Assembly (NCBI RefSeq): GCF_020883495.1
Contig: NZ_CP086610.1
Location: forward strand, 1,531,501-1,595,500
From: Shinella zoogloeoides
Lineage (GTDB): Bacteria; Pseudomonadota; Alphaproteobacteria; Rhizobiales; Rhizobiaceae
DNA length: 64,000 nt
Direction: 5' to 3'
Shown: in pieces, positions 16,669 to 25,598 of the stretch
Position numbering within the stretch: the first letter of the stretch is position 1
Layout of the letters: each line of letters starts with the position of its first letter
Made by a program: the position numbers and the translations under genes
Notes under the pieces: generated by a model
Seen by the model: the letters and a program-made list of their open reading frames with translations, nothing else
What the model was told of the DNA's origin: nothing
Database searches by the model: none

Positions 16669-17394
16669 ATGAAGTTTTTCCATTACAAGCGCGTGCCTTA
16701 CGCGGAAATACGCGCCTTTTCCGTTCATATCCTGACGGCGTCCGGCTCGTTCCTCGCCTTTCTCGGCGTCGTGGCCGCGGCCGAGCACCGTTTCGTGGAC
16801 ATGTTCTGGTGGCTTGGCCTTGCGCTGCTCGTCGATGGCATCGACGGACCGATCGCCCGCAAGGTGCGTGTGAAGGAAGTGCTGCCCAACTGGTCCGGCG
16901 ACACGCTGGACAATGTCATCGACTACGTGACCTACGTGCTCCTGCCGGCCTTCGCGCTCTACCAGAGCGGCATGATCGGCGAGCCGTGGTCCTTCGTGGC
17001 TGCCGGCGCCATCGTGGTGTCCAGCGCCATCTACTATGCCGACATGGGCATGAAGACGGACGAGTATTTCTTCTCCGGCTTCCCGGTCGTCTGGAACATG
17101 GTGGTGTTCACGCTCTTCATCATCAAGGCGAGCGAATTGACGGCGTCGATCATCGTCTTCGTCTCCGTCTTCCTCACCTTCATGCCGATCAACTTCCTGC
17201 ATCCGGTACGCGTCGAGCGCCTGCGGTCGGTGAACCTTGCCATCTTCTTCCTCTGGGCCGGCCTCAGCGGCTATGCGCTCCTGCTGCACTTCGATACGCC
17301 GGCCTGGGTCGTCTGGGGCGTCGTGGCGACGGGGGTCTATCTCTATGTCATCGGCGCGGTGCTGCAGGCCTTTCCCGCCCTCGGCCGGCGCTAG
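16669..17394 (+). CDS. pcs: Phosphatidylcholine synthase
   Basis: A 241-residue membrane enzyme that condenses CDP-diacylglycerol with choline to give phosphatidylcholine in one step, a pathway typical of rhizobia, Agrobacterium and Brucella. The CDP-alcohol phosphotransferase motif is intact: D59-G60-x2-A63-R64, then G77-x3-D81-x3-D85, with the longer middle spacing seen in Pcs proteins. Seven or eight membrane segments follow. The N-terminal MKFFHYKRVPYAEIRAFSVH is characteristic. The quinone oxidoreductase gene begins 18 bases downstream and may be co-transcribed. Confidence 0.93.
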   Translation: MKFFHYKRVPYAEIRAFSVHILTASGSFLAFLGVVAAAEHRFVDMFWWLGLALLVDGIDGPIARKVRVKEVLPNWSGDTLDNVIDYVTYVLLPAFALYQSGMIGEPWSFVAAGAIVVSSAIYYADMGMKTDEYFFSGFPVVWNMVVFTLFIIKASELTASIIVFVSVFLTFMPINFLHPVRVERLRSVNLAIFFLWAGLSGYALLLHFDTPAWVVWGVVATGVYLYVIGAVLQAFPALGRR

Positions 17395-17412
17395 AACAAT
17401 CGGGAGCATGAC

Positions 17413-18384
17413 ATGACCAAGGCGATCGTCATCCGCAGTCTCGGCGGGCCGGAGGTGCTGAAGCTCGAGGACGTGCCGCTCGGCGCGCCGGGGCCGGGCG
17501 AAGTGCAGATCAGGCAGGCGGCGGTCGGCCTCAACTTCATCGACGTCTATTTCCGCACGGGCCTCTACAAGACGGATCTGCCCTTCGTTCCGGGCAAGGA
17601 AGGCGCCGGCACGGTCACCGCGCTCGGCGAAGGCGTCACGGATTTCGCGATCGGCGATCGTGTTGCCTATGCCTCGGCGGACGGCGCCTATGCGGCGGAA
17701 CGGAACGTCGCGACGAAACATCTGGTGAAGGTGCCGGACGGCATTTCGCTCGAGACGGCGGCGGCCATGATGCTGAAGGGCATGACGGCGCAATACCTGC
17801 TGCTCCAGACCTACAAGGTAAAGCCGGGCAGCGTGATCCTGTTCCATGCCGCGGCCGGCGGCGTCGGCCTGATCGCCGGCCAATGGGCCAAGGCGCTCGG
17901 CGCGACGGTGATCGGCACGGCCGGCTCGCAGGCGAAGATCGATCTCGCGCTGGCTCATGGCTACGATCACGTCATCGACTACGGCAAGGAAGATTTCGCC
18001 GAACGGGTGCGTGAACTGACGAACGGCGCGGGCGTCGACGTGGTCTACGATTCCGTTGGCAAGGATACGTTTCCCCGGTCGCTGGACTGCCTGAAGCCGC
18101 GTGGCCTCTTCGTCAGCTTCGGCAATTCCTCGGGGCCGGTCGACGCCTTCAACATGGGCCTGCTCGCGCAGAAGGGGTCGCTCTTCGCCACGCGCCCCAC
18201 GCTCTTTGCCTATATCGCGACGCGCGCGGAACTCGATGCATGTGCAAACTCGCTCTTTGATGTTGTGCAAGGCAACAAAGTGCGTATCAATATTAATCAG
18301 ACTTATCCGTTGGCCGAAGCGGGGCGGGCGCACACGGATTTGGAAACAAGAAAAACGAGCGGAACGACATTGCTCATCCCCTGA
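17413..18384 (+). CDS. Zinc-independent NADPH:quinone oxidoreductase (MDR family)
   Basis: A 323-residue cytoplasmic enzyme of the quinone oxidoreductase branch of medium-chain dehydrogenases, reducing quinones or enals with NADPH. Evidence: the N-terminal GroES-like domain (LNFIDVYFRTGLY, VPGKEGAGTVTALG) without zinc-ligand cysteines, and the Rossmann motif AAAGGVGLIAGQWAKALGA near residues 145-163, then VIGTAGS. The closing LETRKTSGTTLLIP is the standard QorA end. GGGAG precedes the ATG. It lies directly after pcs. Confidence 0.9.
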   Translation: MTKAIVIRSLGGPEVLKLEDVPLGAPGPGEVQIRQAAVGLNFIDVYFRTGLYKTDLPFVPGKEGAGTVTALGEGVTDFAIGDRVAYASADGAYAAERNVATKHLVKVPDGISLETAAAMMLKGMTAQYLLLQTYKVKPGSVILFHAAAGGVGLIAGQWAKALGATVIGTAGSQAKIDLALAHGYDHVIDYGKEDFAERVRELTNGAGVDVVYDSVGKDTFPRSLDCLKPRGLFVSFGNSSGPVDAFNMGLLAQKGSLFATRPTLFAYIATRAELDACANSLFDVVQGNKVRININQTYPLAEAGRAHTDLETRKTSGTTLLIP

Positions 18385-18437
18385 CAAGGACCCGAACGGG
18401 CGCTGGGGAATGGGATCGCAGGGGAAGAGGGGGCAGA

Positions 18438-20018
18438 GTGTCAGCCGTTGGAGCATCCGAGGGCATGGGCAGTCCGTTATTGGCTGTTCGCAGCCTGACA
18501 AAGCTATTTGGTTCGTTTGCCGCCTGCAACGGCATCGACCTGGCCATACAGCCCGGTGAAATCCATGCCCTTCTGGGCGAGAACGGGGCTGGCAAATCCA
18601 CCCTCGTGAAGATGCTTTTCGGCGTGCTCGCGCCGACGAGCGGTGAGATCGTGTGGAAAGGCGAGTCCGTCCGCATCCCGAGCCCCGGCGCGGCGCGCCG
18701 CTTCGGCATCGGCATGGTCTTCCAGCATTTCTCGCTTTTCGAGGCGCTGACAGTCGCGGAAAACATCGCGCTCTCGCTCAGCCCCGGCATTTCGCTGTCG
18801 AAAGTCGCCGAGGAAGCCTCTCGCCTGTCGCATCTCTACGGGCTGCCGCTCGATCCGAACGCGCATGTCGCCGACCTTTCGGTGGGCGAGCGCCAGCGCA
18901 TCGAGATCGTGCGCGCGCTGCTGCAGAACCCGGAACTGATCATCCTCGACGAGCCGACCTCGGTGCTGACGCCGCAGGAGGCGGACCGGCTGTTCGAGAC
19001 GCTCGACAAGCTCAAGGCCGAGGGCCGCTCGGTCCTCTATATCAGCCATCGTCTGGAAGAGGTGCAGCGCATCTGCGACCGCGCCACGGTTCTGCGTCAC
19101 GGCAAGGTCACCGGCGCGTGCGATCCGCGCAAGGAAACGCCGGCCTCGCTCGCCCGCATGATGGTCGGCAGCGACGTCGCCTCGGTCAGCGCGGCCGGCA
19201 CGAACGCCAAGGGCAATGTTCTGCTGGAGGCGCGCCATCTCAGCGTGCCGGCGAGGACGCCCTTTGCTGTCGCGCTCAAGAATGTCTGCCTCAAGGTCCG
19301 TGGCGGCGAAGTCCTCGCCATCGCCGGTGTCGCCGGCAACGGGCAGGGCGAGCTTTTCGATGCGCTTTCCGGCGAATATCCGGTGGCGGATGCTTCCGCC
19401 GTCTTCATCCGGGAAAAAGCGGCCGGCAATCTCGGCATCACCGCCCGCCGCCTGATGGGTGCGGGTTTCGTGCCGGAGGAGCGCCATGGCCACGCGGCCG
19501 TTCCGGGCCTGCCGCTCTCCGACAATCTCGTGCTGGCGCGCAGCCAGTCCGACCGCAAGACGTTCCTTGCCGGCGGCATCCTCGGCATCATCCGTCATGC
19601 CGTCGTGCGCATCGCCTCGCGTCGCATCTCGGAAACCATGGATGTGCGCAAGAGCGGGGAGGACCCGGCGGCAGGCTCGCTTTCCGGCGGCAATCTGCAA
19701 AAGTATATCGTCGGCCGCGAGCTGGACCGCCAGCCGGCGGTGCTGATCGTCAACCAGCCGACCTGGGGCGTCGATGCGGGCGCAGCAAGCCGCATCCGTC
19801 AGGCGCTGGTCGATCTCGCCAAAGCAGGTTCCGCCGTGCTGGTGATTAGCCAGGATCTCGACGAGATTTTCGAGGTGGCGACGAAAATCGCCGTCATTAG
19901 CGAGGGACGGCTGTCCGACGCCTATCCGGCCCATGAACTGACGCGTGAAAAGATCGGTCTCCTGATGGGCGGCATGTACGGCAAGACGGAAGGCGAAGGG
20001 GCGGCCCATGCGCATTGA
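18438..20018 (+). CDS. BMP-type ABC importer, duplicated ATP-binding protein
   Basis: A 526-residue protein with two fused ABC ATPase domains, as in ribose/nucleoside importers (RbsA, NupO, YufO). The first half has an intact Walker A GENGAGKST (47-55), signature LSVGERQRIE and Walker B LIILDEPTSVL. The second half has a degenerate Walker A (GVAGNGQGE) but a full LSGGNLQKY signature, the usual asymmetry of the family. The start is GTG at 18438 after GAGGGGG; the ATG at 18465 has its GAGG too close. It overlaps the first permease gene by 11 bases. Substrate is probably a purine nucleoside or related sugar. Confidence 0.9.
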   Translation: MSAVGASEGMGSPLLAVRSLTKLFGSFAACNGIDLAIQPGEIHALLGENGAGKSTLVKMLFGVLAPTSGEIVWKGESVRIPSPGAARRFGIGMVFQHFSLFEALTVAENIALSLSPGISLSKVAEEASRLSHLYGLPLDPNAHVADLSVGERQRIEIVRALLQNPELIILDEPTSVLTPQEADRLFETLDKLKAEGRSVLYISHRLEEVQRICDRATVLRHGKVTGACDPRKETPASLARMMVGSDVASVSAAGTNAKGNVLLEARHLSVPARTPFAVALKNVCLKVRGGEVLAIAGVAGNGQGELFDALSGEYPVADASAVFIREKAAGNLGITARRLMGAGFVPEERHGHAAVPGLPLSDNLVLARSQSDRKTFLAGGILGIIRHAVVRIASRRISETMDVRKSGEDPAAGSLSGGNLQKYIVGRELDRQPAVLIVNQPTWGVDAGAASRIRQALVDLAKAGSAVLVISQDLDEIFEVATKIAVISEGRLSDAYPAHELTREKIGLLMGGMYGKTEGEGAAHAH

Positions 20019-21102
20019 ACTCGAAAAACGCCCCAATCCGTCCCGGCTTTTCTCCATTCTCTCGCCGTTCCTGGCGCTTGGCCTGACAGTCGTTGCCGGC
20101 GGCATCATGTTCGCGCTGCTCGGCAAGAGCCCGGGGTCGGCGCTCTACAGCTTCTTCATCGAGCCGCTGCTCGATGTCTGGTCGCTGCACGAGATCGCCA
20201 TCAAGGCCGCGCCGCTGATCCTGATCGGCGTCGGCCTTTCCGTCTGCTACCGCTCGAACAACTGGAACATCGGTGCGGAGGGCCAGTTCATCGCGGGCGC
20301 CATTGCCGGCGCCATCGTGCCGGTGGTCTTCCATGAATGGCATTCGCCGCTCGTCCTGCCGCTGATGCTGGTCTTCGGCATGATCGGCGGCGCGCTCTAT
20401 GCCGCCATCCCCGCCTTCCTCAAGGCGCATATGAACACCAACGAGATACTGACGAGCCTGATGCTGGTCTATATCGCCCAGCTCTTCCTCGACTGGCTGG
20501 TGCGCGGCCCCTGGCGCAGCCCGGATGCCTATAACTTCCCTGTGACGCGCGACTTCGCGCCGGAAGCGATCCTGCCGGAACTCGTCTCCTCCGGCAGGGC
20601 CAATCTCGGCTTCGCCTTCGCCATCATCGCCGCTATCGTACTCTGGATCATGATGCGCTATACGCTGAAGGGCTTCGAGATCACCGTGCTCGGCCAGTCG
20701 GAGCGGGCAGGGCGCTTTGCCGGCTTCTCCTCCAGACGCATGATCTGGTTCTCCATGCTGCTCTCCGGCGCGCTCGCCGGCCTTGCCGGCATTTCCGAAG
20801 TCAGCGGCACCATCGGCAAGCTGCAACCGATCATCTCGCCCGGCTACGGCTTCACCGCCATCATCGTCGCCTTCCTCGGCCGCCTCAATCCGCTCAGCAT
20901 CGTCGCGGCGGGCCTCTTCCTCGCGCTTACCTATGTCGGCGGCGAGGCGGTGCAACTGACGCTCAGCGTCTCCGACAAGGTCACGCGCGTCTTCCAGGGG
21001 CTGCTGCTCTTCTTCGTGCTCTCCTGCGACACGCTCATTCTGTACAAAATCCGGCTGGTCTTCTCGCGCCTCGGCCGCGGCAACGAGGGGGGAGCGCACT
21101 GA
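20008..21102 (+). CDS. BMP-type ABC importer permease 1
   Basis: A 364-residue membrane protein of the BPD-transp-2 family, with about ten hydrophobic segments. The CYRSNNWNIGAEGQFIAGA stretch near residue 80 is the typical start of the nucleoside-importer permease core, and MNTNEILTSLML follows. It overlaps the ATPase gene at its start, and its stop TGA shares one base with the next ATG (21102), so the three cytoplasmic and membrane components are translationally coupled. Confidence 0.9.
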   Translation: MRIELEKRPNPSRLFSILSPFLALGLTVVAGGIMFALLGKSPGSALYSFFIEPLLDVWSLHEIAIKAAPLILIGVGLSVCYRSNNWNIGAEGQFIAGAIAGAIVPVVFHEWHSPLVLPLMLVFGMIGGALYAAIPAFLKAHMNTNEILTSLMLVYIAQLFLDWLVRGPWRSPDAYNFPVTRDFAPEAILPELVSSGRANLGFAFAIIAAIVLWIMMRYTLKGFEITVLGQSERAGRFAGFSSRRMIWFSMLLSGALAGLAGISEVSGTIGKLQPIISPGYGFTAIIVAFLGRLNPLSIVAAGLFLALTYVGGEAVQLTLSVSDKVTRVFQGLLLFFVLSCDTLILYKIRLVFSRLGRGNEGGAH

Positions 21103-22022
21103 TGGGCATGATCGAGGCAATCCTTCTCACCGTGATCACGGCAGCCACGCCGCTGGTGCTCGCCTCCGTCGGCGAGCTCGTCACCGAGCGCACCGGCGTG
21201 CTCAATCTCGGCGTGGAGGGCATGATGGTGATGGGGGCGGCCATCGCCTTCGCCGCCACGCAGGTCACAGGCTCGCCCTATATCGGCATCCTCGCCGGCA
21301 TCGCCGGCGGCGCGCTGTTCTCGCTGCTCTTCGGCTTCCTGACGCTGACGCTCGTCGCCAATCAGGTGGCGACCGGCCTTGCCTTGACCATTCTCGGCCT
21401 CGGCGTTTCGGGCCAGATCGGCGAACCCTATGTCGGCATGTCCGGCGCAAGGCTCGAGCCGATCACGATCCCGCTTCTGGCCGATATTCCCTTCATCGGC
21501 CCGCTGCTCTTCAAGCAGGACATCATCTTCTACATTTCGATCGCGCTGGTGATCGGCGTGAACTGGTTCCTGTTCAAGAGCCGCGCGGGCCTGAAGATCC
21601 GCGCCATCGGCGACAACCACGCCTCCGCCCATGCGCTCGGCATCCATGTCATCCGCACGCGCTATCTCGCCGTGATGTTCGGCGGGGCCTGCGCGGGCCT
21701 TGCCGGCGCGCAGCTTTCGCTGGTCTACACGCCGCAATGGGTGGAAAACATGTCGGCGGGGCGCGGCTGGATCGCGCTGGCGCTGGTGGTCTTCGCTTCC
21801 TGGCGGCCCTGGCGCGTGCTGCTCGGCGGTTATCTCTTCGGCGCGGTGTCGATCAGCCAGCTTCACGCACAGGCCTTCGGTATCGGCATCCCCTCGCAGT
21901 TCCTGTCGGCGCTCCCCTACGCCGCCACGATCATCGTGCTCATCCTGATCTCGCACAATCGACGTATGACGCTGATCAACACACCCGCCTCTCTCGGCAA
22001 GCCGTTCGTTCCCGACCGGTGA
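21102..22022 (+). CDS. BMP-type ABC importer permease 2
   Basis: A 306-residue permease of the same family. Conserved pieces are ERTGVLNLGVEGMMVMGA near residues 28-45 (the second-subunit version of the core motif), LANQVATGLALTILGLG in part, and GRGWIALALVVFASWRP near the C-terminus. It forms the heterodimeric channel with permease 1. The solute-binding protein gene follows after 39 bases. Confidence 0.9.
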   Translation: MGMIEAILLTVITAATPLVLASVGELVTERTGVLNLGVEGMMVMGAAIAFAATQVTGSPYIGILAGIAGGALFSLLFGFLTLTLVANQVATGLALTILGLGVSGQIGEPYVGMSGARLEPITIPLLADIPFIGPLLFKQDIIFYISIALVIGVNWFLFKSRAGLKIRAIGDNHASAHALGIHVIRTRYLAVMFGGACAGLAGAQLSLVYTPQWVENMSAGRGWIALALVVFASWRPWRVLLGGYLFGAVSISQLHAQAFGIGIPSQFLSALPYAATIIVLILISHNRRMTLINTPASLGKPFVPDR

Positions 22023-22061
22023 GAAAGACGGAAAACGACCACTCCAACCCCAGAGGATAAA

Positions 22062-23132
22062 ATGAAGAAAATCATTCTCGCTCTCGCAACCTCCGCCGCC
22101 GTTCTCGGCTTCGCCGTCGCGGCAAGCGCGCAGGACAAGACGAAAATCTGCTTCATCTATGTCGGCTCCAAGACGGATGGCGGCTATTCGGAAGGCCACG
22201 ACCGCGGTCGCCAGGAACTCGAAAAGGCGCTGGGCGACAAGATCGAGACCGCCTTCCTCGAAAACGTGCCGGAAGGCCCGGATGCCGAACGCGCCGTCGA
22301 GCGCATGGCGCGCTCGGGCTGCGCCCTCGTCTTCACCACGTCCTTCGGCTTCATGGACGCGACGATCAAGGTCGCCCAGAAGTTCCCGGACGTGAAGTTC
22401 GAGCACGCGACCGGCTTCAAGAGCGCCGAAAACGTCGGCACCTACAATGCCCGCTTCTATGAAGGCCGCTATATTCAGGGCGTGATCGCCGCCAAGATGT
22501 CCAAGAAGGGCGTCGCCGGCTACATCGCCTCCTTCCCGATCCCGGAAGTCGTGATGGGCATCAACGCCTTCATGCTTGGCGCGCAGTCCGTCAACCCGGA
22601 CTTCAAGGTCAAGATCGTCTGGGCCAACACCTGGGCCGATCCGGGCAAGGAAGCCGACGCCGCCAAGGCGCTGGCCGACCAGGGCGTCGACATCCTGACG
22701 CAGCACACCGACTCGACCGCGCCGATGCAGGTCGCCGCCGAACGCGGCATCCACGCCTTCGGCCAGGCCTCGGACATGATCGCGGCCGGCCCGAACACCC
22801 AGCTCACCGCCATCGTCGACACCTGGGGCGCTTACTACATCAAGCGCACGCAGGCGGTTCTCGACGGCACCTGGAAGTCGGAGCAGATCTGGGACGGCCT
22901 GAAGGACGGCATCCTGACGATGGCGCCCTATACCAACATGCCCGACGACGTGAAGAAGGCCGCCGAGGATGTCGAGGCGAAGATTCGCTCCGGCGAACTG
23001 CATCCCTTCACCGGCCCGGTCAAGAAGCAGGACGGCTCCGAATGGCTGGCGGCCGGCAAGGTTTCTGACGACGGCACGCTGCTCGGCATGAACTTCTACG
23101 TCGCCGGCGTGGACGACAAGCTGCCGCAGTAA
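22062..23132 (+). CDS. BMP family solute-binding protein of the ABC importer
   Basis: A 356-residue periplasmic protein of the basic membrane protein (BmpA/PnrA, Med) family, which binds nucleosides in characterised members. A signal peptide ends at ASA (residues 21-23), followed by KICFIYVGSKTDGGYSEGH, where family members hold the ligand-stacking aromatic and Asp residues. AGAAIA-type conservation recurs in ARFYEGRYIQGVIAA. GAGGATAA precedes the ATG. As the last importer gene it sits before a terminator, usual for an abundant binding protein. Confidence 0.91.
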   Translation: MKKIILALATSAAVLGFAVAASAQDKTKICFIYVGSKTDGGYSEGHDRGRQELEKALGDKIETAFLENVPEGPDAERAVERMARSGCALVFTTSFGFMDATIKVAQKFPDVKFEHATGFKSAENVGTYNARFYEGRYIQGVIAAKMSKKGVAGYIASFPIPEVVMGINAFMLGAQSVNPDFKVKIVWANTWADPGKEADAAKALADQGVDILTQHTDSTAPMQVAAERGIHAFGQASDMIAAGPNTQLTAIVDTWGAYYIKRTQAVLDGTWKSEQIWDGLKDGILTMAPYTNMPDDVKKAAEDVEAKIRSGELHPFTGPVKKQDGSEWLAAGKVSDDGTLLGMNFYVAGVDDKLPQ

Positions 23133-23155
23133 TTCGCGGCTTATGCGGACGGCGG

Positions 23156-23182
23156 AAAGGCGCTCCGGACGGGAGCGCCTTT
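23156..23182 (+). terminator. Intrinsic terminator of the BMP importer operon
   Basis: An 11-bp perfect stem (AAAGGCGCTCC) with a five-base loop ends in TTT followed by CTCGTC. It lies 23 bases after the solute-binding protein stop. Confidence 0.75.
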
Positions 23183-23350
23183 CTCGTCTGTCGAGAGGGC
23201 CACGCGCGCGGAAGCAGGCGAGGCCCTATCCCCTTGTTTGTATGTGGCTGCGAGCGCAAAACCGCTTCGCACTTTTGCTGGATTTGCTCTATACCAGCGC
23301 AATGCTTCCGGAACAGACGGGGTGTTTCGGACCGGAGGAGGGGACGATTT

Positions 23351-24094
23351 TTGCGCAAGGGATTGCTTGAGACGGTCATCAACGGGCTGAACACGCGCAC
23401 CAGTCATGCGCAGGTGGTCAACGAGCTGGGCCTTGCCATCATCGCAGGGGAGTATCCCGTCGGCGCGACTCTGCCGGGCGATGCGGAGCTTGCCGCGCGC
23501 TTCAAGGTATCGCGCACAGTGCTGCGCGAGGCGATGAAGACGCTCGCCGCCAAGGGTCTTGTCGTGCCGCGCGCACGCATCGGCACGCGCGTCACGCCCA
23601 ACACGCAATGGAACCTTTTCGACAGCGATATCCTGACCTGGTATTTCGCCGTCGGCATCGACGAAAGCTTCCTCCTGCACCTTTCCGAGGTGCGCCTTGC
23701 CTTCGAACCGCACGCCGCCGCGCTTGCGGCGCGCCACGCCACCGAAGCCGATATCAGCCAGATGATGCGCCTTGCCGTGGCCATGGGCGATACGTCGCAT
23801 ACGGCCGAATCGCTGGCGCTCGCGGACCTGAGATTCCACCTCTCGGTACTGGACGCCTCGCGCAACCCCTTCCTACGCACGGTCGGCAGCCTGATCGAGG
23901 CGGCGCTCGTCGGCGCCTTCAAGCTTAGCTCGCCGGCGGCCGATCTCGGCAAGATGGGCGAAGTGGCGGCAACCCATATCCGTATCGTCGAGGAAATCGA
24001 CCGGCGGGACGAGGAGGGCGCGCGCCGCGCGATGGAGAACGTCATCCGCGTCGGCCGGGAACGCGTGGTTCAGGCGCTGCGCGAAGAAGAATAA
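23351..24094 (+). CDS. GntR family regulator, FCD (FadR) subfamily, downstream of the importer
   Basis: A 247-residue regulator. The winged helix holds GDAELAARFKVSRTVLREAMKTL in parts near residues 38-60, and the FCD domain has LRFHLSVLDASRNPF and THIRIVEEIDRRD with the usual metal-binding Asp/His residues. The start is a TTG at 23351 (protein MRKGLLETVING), about seven bases after GGAGGAGGGG; there is no in-frame ATG nearer. It is separated from the importer by a terminator, so it has its own promoter. Control of the importer operon is plausible but not shown. The members of this subfamily often respond to sugar acids. Confidence 0.87.
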   Translation: MRKGLLETVINGLNTRTSHAQVVNELGLAIIAGEYPVGATLPGDAELAARFKVSRTVLREAMKTLAAKGLVVPRARIGTRVTPNTQWNLFDSDILTWYFAVGIDESFLLHLSEVRLAFEPHAAALAARHATEADISQMMRLAVAMGDTSHTAESLALADLRFHLSVLDASRNPFLRTVGSLIEAALVGAFKLSSPAADLGKMGEVAATHIRIVEEIDRRDEEGARRAMENVIRVGRERVVQALREEE

Positions 24095-24113
24095 TCCGAG
24101 CATGCGAAAACGA

Positions 24114-24133
24114 GCGGCCTGTATGCGGGCCGC
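24114..24133 (-). terminator. Probable terminator of the small minus-strand gene
   Basis: GCGGCC/GGCCGC arms with an eight-base loop, followed on the minus strand by TCGTTTTC. It lies between the converging FCD regulator and the hypothetical gene at 24142. Confidence 0.45.
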
Positions 24134-24141
24134 CCTCGCAG

Positions 24142-24492
24142 TCAATCGTCGTTGCTGGCGTTCAGCTCTTCCGGCCGCTTGCCCTCGCTGGAGGCATGCG
24201 CCGCGACGAGCTGCGCCGATCCCATGGCCTGATAGAGATTGAACAACGCCTCGCTTGCCCGCGCGGCGAGGCGGAACCAGTCGGAATTGCCCGCGATGGC
24301 GGGATGGTGGAGGAGCTGGTCGTCGACGAGGTCGAGCACGATGGAGGTCGTATGCACCGCCTCGTGGAAGCCGAAGGAGCCGGATGCATAGTGCGCCAGC
24401 AGTTCCGGCGGCGTCATGGCGCGCTCGTCCGCCAGAAGATCGAGCTGTTTCAGCCGTTCGTCCTCGAGTTCGATATCGGTGCTTTCCAGCAT
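24142..24492 (-). CDS. Hypothetical protein, possibly helical
   Basis: A 116-residue acidic cytoplasmic protein I do not recognise. It looks all-helical, with a histidine-rich middle (FGFHEAVHTTSIVLDLVDDQLLHHPAI) split over residues 41-67 and an aromatic/alanine region (WFRLAARASEALFNLYQAMG). There is no signal peptide or membrane segment. A GGAGA-type ribosome site on the minus strand precedes the ATG. It lies 25 bases after the small lipoprotein gene on the same strand and may share its transcript. Codon use fits the window, so I judge it real. Confidence 0.6.
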   Translation of the reverse strand: MLESTDIELEDERLKQLDLLADERAMTPPELLAHYASGSFGFHEAVHTTSIVLDLVDDQLLHHPAIAGNSDWFRLAARASEALFNLYQAMGSAQLVAAHASSEGKRPEELNASNDD

Positions 24493-24517
24493 GTCTGTCT
24501 CCGTTGCCTTTGCTGGG

Positions 24518-24784
24518 TCAGAAGTAATCGAGCCGCACCCGGCGGCGGATCAGCAGGATCGAGCGGTCCGGCTGGATCTGATAGGTCTCGAAGACCTCCC
24601 GGCCGGGGCGGTCGCGGAACCGATGCTCGAATGTGCTGCCGACGGGCGCTTTCATCAGCCGCGTGCGCGGCTGGTGGCCACCATAGGTGATGCTGCCGGG
24701 AATAGGCTCGATGCCGACGCCGGTCGTGGGCGTGCAGGCGCAAAGCGCAAGGACGGCGAACAGGGGCAGGGCGGTGCGGATCAT
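24518..24784 (-). CDS. Small putative lipoprotein
   Basis: An 88-residue protein with an N-terminal hydrophobic segment ending in LALCAC, a lipobox-like site that would leave Cys17 as the lipidated residue. The mature part is basic (RFRDRPGREVFETYQI, RRRVRLDYF). No family recognised. The frame is on the minus strand between the hypothetical gene at 24142 and the DUF992 gene. Confidence 0.6.
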   Translation of the reverse strand: MIRTALPLFAVLALCACTPTTGVGIEPIPGSITYGGHQPRTRLMKAPVGSTFEHRFRDRPGREVFETYQIQPDRSILLIRRRVRLDYF

Positions 24785-24829
24785 GTCAGGAACCTTTCGC
24801 CATATAATCTAGCACATTGCACGCCAGAG

Positions 24830-24855
24830 AAAACGGGCGGCCGAGGCCGCCCGTT
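24830..24855 (-). terminator. Intrinsic terminator of the DUF992 gene
   Basis: A perfect 10-bp stem (AACGGGCGGC arm) with a CGAG loop. On the minus strand it is followed by TTTTCTC, and it begins about 10 bases after the DUF992 stop. Confidence 0.7.
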
Positions 24856-24864
24856 CCGGAATGT

Positions 24865-25389
24865 TCAGCCCTGCGGCGTCAGCGTGACCGAGGTGCCGGT
24901 CGCCGCGAGGTTGAGGCCGATCTGGCCGCTGATGCTGACGGTCTGCAGGTGGATCGATCCCGACGTGCCGCCGATCAGCACATTGGTGCCGATGCCGACG
25001 CCGACCGTCGCTTCGGCCGTTGCGCCCTGGTAGAGGCCACCGAGCGAACCCTGGTGATAGCCCGCAGTCGGCGCGAAGACCGCCCAGACGATGCGGCCCT
25101 GCGTGGTGAAGCCGAGATCGACGCCCATCTTGCGGATGACGCCGCTATAGCTGTCACGCTCGCCGCCGCTCGTGCTGAACACGCAATCGATGGTCTTGGC
25201 CGAGCCAAGCACATAACCGACCCCGCCGCCGACATCGCAGGTCAGCATGCCGATCTTCACGCCGTCGCGCGCGCCGTTGTCGACATAGGTCGGCGCCTTG
25301 TCGCGGGAAACCATGTCCGCTGCGCCGGCCGTCGTCGCGAGAGCCTGCGCAAGCGTCAGGGCCAGCACGGTTCCAAGCTTCTTGTTCAT
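24865..25389 (-). CDS. DUF992 family exported protein
   Basis: A 174-residue periplasmic or outer-membrane-associated protein of the DUF992 family, found mainly in Rhizobiales; function unknown. The signal peptide ends at AGA (about residues 22-24). The mature protein shows family hallmarks: GVKIGMLTCDVGGGVGYVLGS, a second cysteine in IDCVFST, and the glycine-rich ATAEATVGVGIGTNVLIGG. The cysteines probably form a disulfide. The ATG at 25389 has AGAAGGAG upstream and is better than the in-frame codon 24 bases earlier. Confidence 0.85.
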   Translation of the reverse strand: MNKKLGTVLALTLAQALATTAGAADMVSRDKAPTYVDNGARDGVKIGMLTCDVGGGVGYVLGSAKTIDCVFSTSGGERDSYSGVIRKMGVDLGFTTQGRIVWAVFAPTAGYHQGSLGGLYQGATAEATVGVGIGTNVLIGGTSGSIHLQTVSISGQIGLNLAATGTSVTLTPQG

Positions 25390-25547
25390 CTGTGCACTCC
25401 TTCTAGCTGGCACGATAATGGCGAATCCGGTGCATTGGTTCCCGGCCGCAAGGCTACCTCATGGCGAAGAACGTGGCGGAGTGTGGGCGAAGGGGCCGCC
25501 CGCCACAGGAAGTTGCGCCTGTCGACGGCTCATAAGGCCCCGACATG

Positions 25548-25576
25548 AAAAAAGCCCGGCCGAGACGGCCGGGCTT
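25548..25576 (-). terminator. Intrinsic terminator of gltA
   Basis: A 9-bp GC stem (GCCCGGCCG) with a three-base loop is followed on the minus strand by TTTTTT. It starts 23 bases after the gltA stop. Confidence 0.85.
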
Positions 25577-25598
25577 CGTGTTTTCGGTGTCGCTTCGT

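Noticed and set aside
20931..23003. A 690-codon minus-strand frame across the ABC importer genes
   Set aside because: Antisense shadow with no motifs; the plus-strand permease and binding protein genes overlap and follow each other as an operon.
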